From NCBI GenBank assembly GCA_028682985.1, contig JAJRAE010000241.1, forward strand, positions 1 through 10,589: DNA of 10,589 bases. The letters are read 5' to 3'. The position numbers were made by a program, and so were the translations under genes. Below the pieces are notes generated by a model. It was not told the DNA's origin and made no database searches. It saw only the letters and a list, made by a program, of their open reading frames with translations. This stretch comes from Methanobacterium sp. GTDB lineage: Archaea; Methanobacteriota; Methanobacteria; Methanobacteriales; Methanobacteriaceae. This document shows, piece by piece, positions 1 to 6,630 of the stretch (within the stretch, counting starts at the first letter, position 1; each line of letters opens with the position of its first letter).

Positions 1-452
1 AGGGAGATAAGCTTATTTCAGCTCAGCTTATTGGGGATAAACTTTTAATAGATGATAACACTGTTAAAGACACTGTTGGGGCCAGATTGAATCGGGACGC
101 AGAGATTGTGATGAATGGAAAGGTTGATCTCAGCACTGGCATTCTCATGAGAAAGGGAATAGTACGGATCTACGGTTCTGCAGGGAAAAATAGCGGAGCA
201 CTGTTAAATGGAGGTACGCTGATTATTGACGGGGATACAGACGACTTCACCGCCATTGATATGATAAAAGGCAAAATAATTATAAATGGTAATGCCGGTA
301 AGTTTATGGCCGCCAATAAAAAGAAAGGACACATACTTGCCAGAAAGGCCCGGTCTATACCCCCTGTAGAAGAAAAACCCTTATCAGTAGAGGACCGAAA
401 AATCCTATTAAACAACGGCTTCAATCCCCAGGGATTCTATAAGTTTGAATAG
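1..452 (+). CDS. GXGXG-repeat protein, FwdC/glutamate synthase domain-3 like (5' end outside window)
   Basis: The reading frame is open from base 3 to a TAG at 450-452 and has no start codon before the TTG at 87. That TTG lies inside a continuous sequence, so the true start is upstream and about 149 residues are visible. The core is three consecutive 19-residue repeats of the type hydrophobic strand, Gly, two residues, Gly (IYGSAG, IDGDTD, INGNAG), one turn of a right-handed beta-helix each. This is the GXGXG fold found in subunit C of formylmethanofuran dehydrogenase and the C-terminal domain of glutamate synthase. The middle repeat has lost its second glycine. A charged tail of about 45 residues follows. 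In those complexes the domain is structural and has no catalytic residues of its own. Archaeal stand-alone copies are often mislabelled tributyrin esterase. Its partner is not visible here, so its specific role is unknown. Confidence 0.75.
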   Translation, partial: GDKLISAQLIGDKLLIDDNTVKDTVGARLNRDAEIVMNGKVDLSTGILMRKGIVRIYGSAGKNSGALLNGGTLIIDGDTDDFTAIDMIKGKIIINGNAGKFMAANKKKGHILARKARSIPPVEEKPLSVEDRKILLNNGFNPQGFYKFE

Positions 453-495
453 ACAATATATTTAAGGAATAATTAGGAGAAATTTTAACAAACCT

Positions 496-503
496 TTTAT
501 AAT
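496..503 (+). promoter_or_regulatory. Putative TATA box for dedA
   Basis: TTTATAAT sits about 70 bases upstream of the dedA ATG at 569. An archaeal start site about 25 bases downstream would leave a leader of about 45 bases. This is assigned by motif and position only. Confidence 0.35.
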
Positions 504-556
504 ATGGACATTACTTTAATTTTAAGGCTTTACTTTTTTATTTGAGTAATTCTTTA

Positions 557-560
557 GGAG
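557..560 (+). promoter_or_regulatory. Ribosome binding site that fixes the dedA start
   Basis: GGAG lies 8 bases before the ATG at 569. It falls inside the longer open frame that begins with TTG at 542, so the TTG is not the start. Confidence 0.7.
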
Positions 561-568
561 AATTTTTT

Positions 569-1183
569 ATGTCAGGGATCATCGAAACAGTCAGTAATTT
601 CGCAATATACCTAATTGAAAACCTGGGTTACTGGGGTGTTTTCATAGGTATGACTATAGAAAGTGCATGCATTCCTCTTCCCAGTGAAGTCATCATGCCT
701 CTGGCTGGTTACGTTGCCTATGAAGGTAAGATGAGCCTGATAGGGATTACAATTGTAGGTGCCTTTGGAAATTTACTGGGATCCTGGATCGCATATTTTG
801 TGGGTCTAAAAGGGGGCAGACCTTTCCTGGAAAAATATGGTAAATACGTCCTGATTAGTCACCGGAAGTTGGAGATGGCTCACGACTGGTTTGATCGGTA
901 TGGTCATGAAGCAGTTCTAATCAGCCGAGTTTTACCAGTGATAAGAACCTTTATTTCCCTTCCCGCCGGAATTGCCGAGATGGATTTTAAAAAATTCACT
1001 GTATATACCTTGCTGGGATCAATACCCTGGTGCTTTGCCCTGGGATATATTGGTTATATGCTCGGTCCCAATTGGAATACCATAGAGAAATACTTCCGTT
1101 ACATGGATATAGTAGTGGTTATTGCAGTAGTCGCCCTAATCGCATATCTTGTATATAAATACTGGTATAAAATGAGGGATTAA
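569..1183 (+). CDS. DedA/VTT-family integral membrane protein
   Basis: This is a 204-residue protein of the DedA (VTT, SNARE-associated Golgi) family, close to the usual length. Family signatures are visible in order: ESACIPLPSE at residues 31-40 after the first hydrophobic stretch, a Gly-rich helix GNLLGSWIAYFVG at 67-79, and the conserved SRVLPVIRTF segment at 119-128 (R120, P123, R126), followed by LPAG and a helix-rich C-terminus at about 143-198. The acidic residue in the first motif and the paired arginines are those required in bacterial DedA proteins. Some members move polyprenyl-phosphate or phospholipid carriers across the membrane and others affect proton balance; the substrate here cannot be read from sequence. 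It has its own GGAG site and a probable TATA box, so it is likely transcribed alone. It ends 28 bases from the stop of the convergent sensor-like gene. Confidence 0.9.
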   Translation: MSGIIETVSNFAIYLIENLGYWGVFIGMTIESACIPLPSEVIMPLAGYVAYEGKMSLIGITIVGAFGNLLGSWIAYFVGLKGGRPFLEKYGKYVLISHRKLEMAHDWFDRYGHEAVLISRVLPVIRTFISLPAGIAEMDFKKFTVYTLLGSIPWCFALGYIGYMLGPNWNTIEKYFRYMDIVVVIAVVALIAYLVYKYWYKMRD

Positions 1184-1211
1184 TAAAATCCTAATAATGG
1201 ATAACTTACAC

Positions 1212-2228
1212 TTATTTTATTAAACGGAACCGCCAGTTACTATCCATGTAAACTACCCTTCTGATTATTAACAGAACAAAAAATAACCCTACTTTAAATT
1301 GTACTATAAAAAAACTTGAATCAGATAAATTGTAATATCCCCAGATGAACATGAATATAGAAAGGGATATCCAAATTACTGGAAATGATATTATTCTATA
1401 TTTAACTGGTTGAGATGTTATGGCCAGTTTCTTGGTATCAGCTAACGCCGTTTTACCCTGAAGTACTCCAGCAAATCCAATAAGGATATACATAATTATC
1501 CATCCCATTATGGTTTCATTATAATAACTATTAGTATTGAGATATTGATAGCTGAATAAAATATCAGTAATAAATTGGACAAACAAAGCAGCTGCCAAGA
1601 ATATTAAAGGATTTCTACCGATTTTCTTTGCTCTCCGCAAGCATAAATTTAATATTACCATCAATATCACAAAGTCCCTGATAATATAATATAATGATAA
1701 TGAAAACGCCCATGTGGTCTCAGAATGGGCAATTAAAAGAACAGAAAGTATGGTGTACCAGAAAATAAGTGTGGTAGAAATTATCACAATCAAACCATCT
1801 AAAATAGTTTTGAAAATATTATCAGGAGTATTTAGAGGCCTTAACATTAAAAAAAGTCCCATTATAAAGAATATGTAATATAATAAATAGAAAATATCAG
1901 CAAATGATGGAAAAGGATGCATATCCAATATTAAATCTAAAAAAGCCCATATAACATCCCCTACAACAAACAGCAGTATTGCAAAGGAAATTAACAGCCA
2001 GGCCATATAGATTTGATATCCATATATTTTTGATTTTCTAGCGGCATAAAGTAAACATAAAAATGAAACAAATCCAATCATTGGACTAATTACTTCAAGA
2101 TAGCATGTTTCTAGTGCATCTGTATTATTAATAACCAGGAAAATGAGAGAACTAATTATTAAAATCGCGAAAATAATACCCATATGTTTAAAGGAAATTA
2201 ATCGCTTTCCTGGTATTGAATGACTCAT
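1212..2228 (-). CDS. Polytopic membrane protein resembling a sensor module without an output domain
   Basis: This 338-residue protein has about ten hydrophobic segments (roughly 15-35, 44-64, 70-100, 109-129, 142-168, 175-199, 206-229, 238-258, 277-301, 305-328) and no soluble domain. After the third segment it carries FPSFADIFYLLYY, a P-S-x-A-D-x-x-Y-L pattern that I associate, from memory, with N-terminal membrane domains of some sensor histidine kinases and diguanylate cyclases. The chain ends just after the last helix with IRRVVYMDSNWRFRLIK, where such proteins would continue through a linker helix into PAS, kinase or cyclase domains. No output domain follows, because dedA lies 28 bases away on the other strand. 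The ATG has a GGAG site (minus-strand complement at 2235-2238). The gene looks more AT-rich than its neighbours. It may be a truncated sensor or an independent membrane sensor; the function is inferred. Confidence 0.7.
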   Translation of the reverse strand: MSHSIPGKRLISFKHMGIIFAILIISSLIFLVINNTDALETCYLEVISPMIGFVSFLCLLYAARKSKIYGYQIYMAWLLISFAILLFVVGDVIWAFLDLILDMHPFPSFADIFYLLYYIFFIMGLFLMLRPLNTPDNIFKTILDGLIVIISTTLIFWYTILSVLLIAHSETTWAFSLSLYYIIRDFVILMVILNLCLRRAKKIGRNPLIFLAAALFVQFITDILFSYQYLNTNSYYNETIMGWIIMYILIGFAGVLQGKTALADTKKLAITSQPVKYRIISFPVIWISLSIFMFIWGYYNLSDSSFFIVQFKVGLFFVLLIIRRVVYMDSNWRFRLIK

Positions 2229-2254
2229 TTATACTCCAATTTAGTTTGAATAAG

Positions 2255-2274
2255 AGATATTAAGTAAGATATTA
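2255..2274. repeat. Short direct repeat, AGATATTA twice at 12-base spacing
   Basis: Identical 8-base copies lie at 2255-2262 and 2267-2274, in the spacer 27-46 bases upstream of the sensor-like gene. On the minus strand they read TAATATCT, so they could be part of its core promoter or an operator. In sequence this AT-rich they could also be chance. Confidence 0.25.
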
Positions 2275-2342
2275 GATAGATTTAGGAAACTATTTAATTT
2301 AATCTTTGCAAATTGTAAATTTCTATAATATTCTAGCAAATA

Positions 2343-2350
2343 TTTATATA
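2343..2350 (+). promoter_or_regulatory. TATA box for htpX
   Basis: TTTATATA is a consensus archaeal TATA element, 41 bases upstream of the htpX ATG. Transcription starting near base 2372 would give a leader of about 20 bases, just enough for the AGGTGA ribosome site at 2379-2384. Confidence 0.6.
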
Positions 2351-2390
2351 TGACTTCTGATACTATGAATTTGAAATCAGGTGATAAATA

Positions 2391-3347
2391 ATGAAAAAAT
2401 TTAGTACATTAAAACTAACAATGAGGCTATATTTAGCTATTGCCTTATTATTCTTCCTGCTATTTGTGATTATTACATTGGTAGGATATTTCTTTAATTT
2501 CAGAAACCCCATATTCTTTGCAGGTATTGCCATCGTCATAATGATTGCACAGTACTTCCTAGGTCCCAAACTGGTTGAGATGACCATGCGGGTGCATTAC
2601 GTCTCCCCAGAAGAAGCACCTAAACTGCATTCTATGGTGGAAGACCTGGCAATGAAAGCCGGAATCCCTAAACCTAAAGTAGGTATCTCAGAAGTTAACA
2701 TACCAAACGCATTCGCCTTCGGCCGTACAAAGAAGGATGGTCGGGTTTGTGTAACACGCGGTATCCTTAACATTTTGGATGAAGGTGAATTAAAGGCTGT
2801 ACTGGGCCATGAATTATCCCATATAAACCACCGGGATATGGCTGTAATTACTTTGATCAGTGCAGTTCCTTTAATATTCTATTACATATTCATCAGCACT
2901 CTCTTCAGCGGCAGTGATGATGATGCTGGAATCATTGGATTAGTGGCACTGGTAGGTTATTTACTGTCAGAGCTGGTAGTTCTATTTGTATCACGAATCA
3001 GAGAGTATTACGCAGATCAGGGAAGTGTGGAACTAGGTAATCCACCGCATGAACTGGCTAGCGCCCTATACAAACTAACTTACACCTCAGCTACCGCTGA
3101 TAAAAAAGCAGTTAAAGAAGTGGAGGGTGTTAAAGCTTTCTTTGTAAACGATATTTCCAGTGCAGGCAGTGTGGTAAGCAAACTGGAACAGCTGGATCTT
3201 GATATGGACGGATCAATCAGCGAATCCGAACTTGATGAATTAAAATACACCCGCACTAAAATAGGAACCGGCAGTAGGGTGATGGAGATATTGTCCACCC
3301 ATCCCAACATGGTTAAAAGAGTGAAAAGACTGTCAGAAATGGGATAA
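2391..3347 (+). CDS. htpX: HtpX-family membrane zinc metalloprotease with EF-hand loop
   Basis: HtpX is a zinc endopeptidase (M48) of membrane protein quality control. This protein has 318 residues, somewhat longer than typical bacterial HtpX. Two N-terminal membrane segments lie at about 13-33 and 38-58. The catalytic motif is H140-E-L-S-H144 within GHELSHINH, two further hydrophobic segments follow at about 152-171 and 180-201, and the third zinc ligand is E205 in SRIREYYAD. The conserved STHPN segment is at 302-306. Between the catalytic core and STHPN lies a region with a canonical EF-hand calcium loop at residues 269-280, described separately. The ATG is preceded by AGGTGA at 2379-2384 with 6-base spacing and by a strong TATA box. 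The gene appears monocistronic: it diverges from the sensor-like gene and converges on the S26 protease gene. Family assignment is firm; calcium dependence is inferred. Confidence 0.95.
   Translation: MKKFSTLKLTMRLYLAIALLFFLLFVIITLVGYFFNFRNPIFFAGIAIVIMIAQYFLGPKLVEMTMRVHYVSPEEAPKLHSMVEDLAMKAGIPKPKVGISEVNIPNAFAFGRTKKDGRVCVTRGILNILDEGELKAVLGHELSHINHRDMAVITLISAVPLIFYYIFISTLFSGSDDDAGIIGLVALVGYLLSELVVLFVSRIREYYADQGSVELGNPPHELASALYKLTYTSATADKKAVKEVEGVKAFFVNDISSAGSVVSKLEQLDLDMDGSISESELDELKYTRTKIGTGSRVMEILSTHPNMVKRVKRLSEMG
3195..3230 (+). other. EF-hand calcium-binding loop inside HtpX
   Basis: Residues 269-280 read DLDMDGSISESE. Positions 1, 3 and 5 are Asp, 6 is Gly, 8 is Ile and 12 is Glu, an exact match to the canonical 12-residue loop. 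A leucine follows, and the flanks (KLEQL before, LDELKYTRTK after) could form the E and F helices. Only one loop is visible. Confidence 0.7.
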
Positions 3348-3380
3348 AAAATTATCCCCAATTCTAAATTTATTTTTTTT
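3341..3380 (+). terminator. Hairpin plus T-run terminator overlapping the htpX stop codon
   Basis: GGGATAA at 3341-3347 pairs perfectly with TTATCCC at 3352-3358 across a 4-base loop, and eight Ts follow at 3373-3380. The left arm contains the htpX stop codon. It sits between convergent genes. Archaeal termination relies mainly on the T-run, so the hairpin may instead stabilise the mRNA 3' end. Confidence 0.5.
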
Positions 3381-3416
3381 AATTTAATATTTAATTTGAA
3401 GTAATTCAAGATTTAA

Positions 3417-4022
3417 TCAATATTCCCTAACCACACCCACTACCTCACTTATGGGAAGCCAGGTGTCCAGGCCCCTGGAGATGGTGTTACCCTGCACTAC
3501 AACCTCCCGGTTGTCGCTCATTAAATAGACCTGACTACCTTTTATCTGGGCTACTCTCTTTACTATGAGTCCGTACTGAGGATGTCGGGCCACCACAATA
3601 TCACCCACCTTAAAATCCCTGGTTTTCAGGATTATCAGATCCTGTCCCTCCTGAAGTGTGGGTAACATGGACGTGCCTTTAACAGTGGCTGGCATTGGCA
3701 GCTCATCTGTACCGAACTGTGATTCTATCTTAACATTTGCGGTATAATTATAGCTCTTTGCTATGGTTTTTATATCATTTTTAAGACTATCCACCGAACT
3801 TTTATCATCATAAACATCGTTTAAAGCTCTTTGTTCCATCTCAATCTTCATGGATGGCGGTGCGGTACTAAATAAGAGGTTGGATGTCTGAATCTGCACA
3901 TCAGTACCGTTGGTTTTAACTACTACATCCAGATTATGGGACTGTTGGGATAAAACGACTGATGTTGAAACCGAGGCAAATAGAACCAATAGGGCGATGA
4001 TAATTATATTCCTTAATTTCAA
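3417..4022 (-). CDS. Membrane-anchored S26-fold Ser/Lys peptidase (signal peptidase I-like)
   Basis: This 201-residue protein has an N-terminal hydrophobic segment (about 5-25), an extracytoplasmic region of about 85 residues, and a C-terminal S26/S24 peptidase fold. The nucleophile motif is GTSMLPTL with S118, and IVKRV with K155 provides the general base. MSDN at 168-171 matches the SPase I GDN box. Lys at the base position is the bacterial signal peptidase and LexA arrangement, whereas archaeal and ER signal peptidases (Sec11 type) use His. The long spacer between anchor and Ser is also atypical, as SPase I places Ser close to the membrane segment. Translation starts at TTG (4020-4022). 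The ribosome site GGTGA (minus strand, 4027-4031) overlaps the aroD stop codon and the next Met is residue 58, so coupling to aroD is likely. The substrate is unknown: it could process secreted proteins or be a specialised peptidase. Confidence 0.75.
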   Translation of the reverse strand: MKLRNIIIIALLVLFASVSTSVVLSQQSHNLDVVVKTNGTDVQIQTSNLLFSTAPPSMKIEMEQRALNDVYDDKSSVDSLKNDIKTIAKSYNYTANVKIESQFGTDELPMPATVKGTSMLPTLQEGQDLIILKTRDFKVGDIVVARHPQYGLIVKRVAQIKGSQVYLMSDNREVVVQGNTISRGLDTWLPISEVVGVVREY

Positions 4023-4026
4023 TTAT

Positions 4027-4031
4027 TCACC
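4027..4031 (-). promoter_or_regulatory. Ribosome site overlapping the aroD stop codon
   Basis: On the minus strand CGGTGA provides both the last aroD codons (CGG, then TGA stop) and a GGTGA ribosome site 4 bases before the TTG start of the S26 peptidase. This supports the unusual TTG start and translational coupling. Confidence 0.6.
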
Positions 4032-4692
4032 GTCCTAGTTTATCTAAAAATAGTCTGGTTAATTCAATGCTCAGCTGTCCTGGGGCTGATTTTTCATCAA
4101 GAGATGCAAAGGTGATGGGTGAACCGAAAAGAGCCGCAGTTATTCTGGTGTAGCTTCCCATATCCCCCATGGATATGCCTATGGTGTTTTCTACACGGGA
4201 GAGTACCTCCAGAACCTTAAGGGTATCTCCCATTGAAACTGGCATCACCGCGAATTTGGCTAGATCACCTAAATTATGCTCCTCTTTAATTATCTCTAAG
4301 AGCTTCTCTACACTGGGTGTTTGCTTAAAATTATGATATGATACTATGCTGGAATTCGCTGCACTTATAACTTTAGATCGTAGATTTTCATCGGTTATTA
4401 ATTCAATATCTACATAGTCAGCGTGACCTGCTACATCCTTCAAAATATCAGTTCTCTCTACCTCAGAACCCTTAAATAACCCCCCTTCCTGGGCTGTTCG
4501 GTTGGTTACAATGGTTTTAACACTGAGATCATCAAGGAAATCTACAATCTTATCAGAATCCAGATAGTTTAGGGCATCCATGCGAAGCTCCAGCATATCC
4601 GCTCCTATTTTAAGGGCTTTGTTTGCGGTTTCCAGACATTTATTGAGATCTGTCTGAACTAGGGGGACGCATATCATGGTTTCTTGTGACAT
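4027..4692 (-). CDS. aroD: 3-Dehydroquinate dehydratase, type I
   Basis: This enzyme dehydrates 3-dehydroquinate to 3-dehydroshikimate, the third step of the shikimate pathway, through a Schiff base. The protein has 221 residues, normal for archaeal type I enzymes. Visible active-site elements are ELRMD at 35-39 (E35 and R37 bind substrate), catalytic H120 in SYHNF, Schiff-base K146 in LAKFAVMP, R183 in MGSYTRI, and the SAPGQ segment at 202-206 near the C-terminus. The ATG at 4690-4692 has an upstream AAGGTG ribosome site. It is the first gene of a two-gene minus-strand unit with the S26 peptidase, separated by 4 bases. Its promoter lies in the divergent region shared with the gene at 4834. 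The next pathway enzyme, aroE, is about 5.5 kb away on the same strand. Confidence 0.96.
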   Translation of the reverse strand: MSQETMICVPLVQTDLNKCLETANKALKIGADMLELRMDALNYLDSDKIVDFLDDLSVKTIVTNRTAQEGGLFKGSEVERTDILKDVAGHADYVDIELITDENLRSKVISAANSSIVSYHNFKQTPSVEKLLEIIKEEHNLGDLAKFAVMPVSMGDTLKVLEVLSRVENTIGISMGDMGSYTRITAALFGSPITFASLDEKSAPGQLSIELTRLFLDKLGR

Positions 4693-4753
4693 TACTTAAC
4701 ACCTTAAAGCGCAATTTTAAATCATGTATCAGGTAAATAGATTAGTAAATATA

Positions 4754-4776
4754 TTATGATTTATAATTTATCATAA
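4754..4776. promoter_or_regulatory. AT-rich palindrome in the divergent aroD promoter region
   Basis: TTATGAT (4754-4760) and ATCATAA (4770-4776) form perfect 7-base arms around a TTTATAAT-like core that can serve as a TATA element. It lies 62-84 bases from the aroD start and 58-80 bases from the start at 4834, so it may be a core promoter or regulator site used in both directions. Confidence 0.4.
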
Positions 4777-4796
4777 AAAAAATAGATAATAAGATA

Positions 4797-4813
4797 TCAA
4801 ATTATCAATTTGA
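4797..4813. promoter_or_regulatory. 17-base inverted repeat upstream of the 4834 gene
   Basis: TCAAATT (4797-4803) and AATTTGA (4807-4813) are perfect inverted copies separated by ATC. If transcription starts about 25 bases after the TATA-like core near 4764, the repeat falls at the start of the leader. It could be an operator or a short hairpin just before the ribosome site. Confidence 0.4.
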
Positions 4814-4822
4814 AATAAAATT

Positions 4823-4828
4823 AGGTGA
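4823..4828 (+). promoter_or_regulatory. Ribosome binding site that fixes the 4834 start
   Basis: AGGTGA lies 5 bases before the ATG at 4834. The in-frame GTG at 4825 and ATG at 4828 overlap this site and so cannot use it, which leaves ATG 4834 as the start. Confidence 0.65.
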
Positions 4829-4833
4829 TGATC

Positions 4834-5559
4834 ATGAAATTAACATCTATTGGTGCTGATATCTCTATAAATGATGTTTCCTGCAGTCCCAGTTTGATCA
4901 GGAATATTGAGGCAGATATCCACCACCTTAAAGAAATAGGAGCTCACTCCGCTGCTGTGACCAATGTTACTGGAGATGACCTGGTTATCAGTGCATTTGT
5001 ACCGGATAATAAGCTTGAGAGCATAAATGCGTCCATAGTGGAAATCCTGCGAAATAATGCCGAGGATCTAGGAGATGTTGGCGGAATTTCACCCACCCCA
5101 GATGAAGCAGGAGAGGGAATATCTTATGCTGAGGCCAATATTAGACAGGATCGGTATCCAGACGCCGTAATTGTGGCTTTTGATACCTATGGGGGTGAAT
5201 CTTTTGTTGATGAAGTGGCAAACTCTGCAGTTCAAGCTGCAGAAGGTATGGACGGTGTGACCGACACCAGTGGAGAGCTAACCGGAGAAACATACAACAT
5301 ACCCGGGGTAGGCTATGTCTCTGACCAGACTGATGACCCGGTGGTGGCTGCCACCATTGAAGATATTGAAAGCGTAGGAATAGTTGCCGGAGCAATGATG
5401 GGAGCTGCTCTGGGAAATAAGAATGTTTATCTGGTTAAAAGAGGAGCACCTTCCTATGTGGTGCCGGGTAGTGTGATTATGTCCATAACCGCCTATATGA
5501 ATGGTAACGTAATGGATCTAGCAGTTCCCCTTGCTCAGAGAATGAAGATTTTAAAATAG
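4834..5559 (+). CDS. Unrecognised conserved-looking cytosolic protein
   Basis: I do not recognise this 241-residue protein. It is soluble, with no signal peptide or long membrane helix, and is acidic and rich in Gly, Ala and Val. The N-terminal part (about 1-80) looks like an alpha/beta unit with short strands such as DLVISAFV. The middle has the loop DTYGGE at 117-122 and a Gly/Thr-rich segment, TDTSGELTGETYNIPGVG, at 143-160. The C-terminal part has a small-residue helix, GIVAGAMMGAALG at 182-194, then NVYLVKRGAPSYVVPGS at 197-213. No metal-site cluster or P-loop is visible, and there is one Cys (C17). It diverges from aroD and precedes sucD by 77 bases, so it may share transcription with sucD, although sucD has its own TATA-like element. 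Codon use resembles the neighbouring core genes, which suggests an old resident gene. No function is assigned. Confidence 0.85.
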   Translation: MKLTSIGADISINDVSCSPSLIRNIEADIHHLKEIGAHSAAVTNVTGDDLVISAFVPDNKLESINASIVEILRNNAEDLGDVGGISPTPDEAGEGISYAEANIRQDRYPDAVIVAFDTYGGESFVDEVANSAVQAAEGMDGVTDTSGELTGETYNIPGVGYVSDQTDDPVVAATIEDIESVGIVAGAMMGAALGNKNVYLVKRGAPSYVVPGSVIMSITAYMNGNVMDLAVPLAQRMKILK

Positions 5560-5566
5560 TATCTAA

Positions 5567-5574
5567 TTATATAG
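5567..5574 (+). promoter_or_regulatory. Possible TATA box for sucD
   Basis: TTATATAG lies 8 bases after the preceding stop codon and about 63 bases before the sucD ATG. This would allow sucD transcription independent of the upstream gene. It is motif evidence only. Confidence 0.35.
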
Positions 5575-5636
5575 GATTATTCCAAAAATAATTATTTAAT
5601 TAAACTGGATTTAAAGATGAGAGGGGTCAAATATAC

Positions 5637-6497
<861 letters not shown>

Positions 6498-6507
6498 TAT
6501 TTAATAC

Positions 6508-6525
6508 CCTTTTAAGCCTTTTTTT
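6508..6525 (+). terminator. T-rich terminator after sucD
   Basis: Two T-runs, one of four to five and one of seven (6519-6525), begin about 10 bases after the sucD stop. T-tracts of this kind are typical archaeal termination signals. No strong hairpin is seen. Confidence 0.35.
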
Positions 6526-6535
6526 AAATTAATAA

Positions 6536-6546
6536 CTATAAATTTT
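6536..6546 (+). promoter_or_regulatory. Possible TATA region for hmgA
   Basis: CTATAAATTTT lies about 90 bases before the hmgA ATG, after the sucD T-runs. The 133-base spacer (6498-6630) is strongly AT-rich, so this choice is uncertain. The ribosome site GAGGAG at 6616-6621 is clear. Confidence 0.3.
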
Positions 6547-6630
6547 ATGAACTACCAAATAATAATTAAAAAAAATCGATATTTTCAATTTTTAATATTT
6601 TCTTCCAAAATAAAAGAGGAGAATTCGTAA

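Noticed and set aside
87..452. TTG at 87 as the start of the GXGXG protein.
   Set aside because: The frame is open to the left edge with protein-like sequence and no ribosome site lies before the TTG, so the gene is partial.
504..545. A 13-codon reading frame (ATG to TGA) just before dedA.
   Set aside because: The GGAG site is 24 bases away, the probable TATA box directly abuts it, and the peptide is only hydrophobic AT-rich sequence. There is no support for translation.
542..568. TTG at 542 as the dedA start.
   Set aside because: The ribosome site at 557-560 lies within this segment and is well placed for the ATG at 569.
2229..2390. The 162-base divergent spacer as a possible small RNA or riboswitch locus.
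   Set aside because: It is almost entirely A and T, with a TATA box and short repeats but no GC-containing stems that would suggest a structured RNA.
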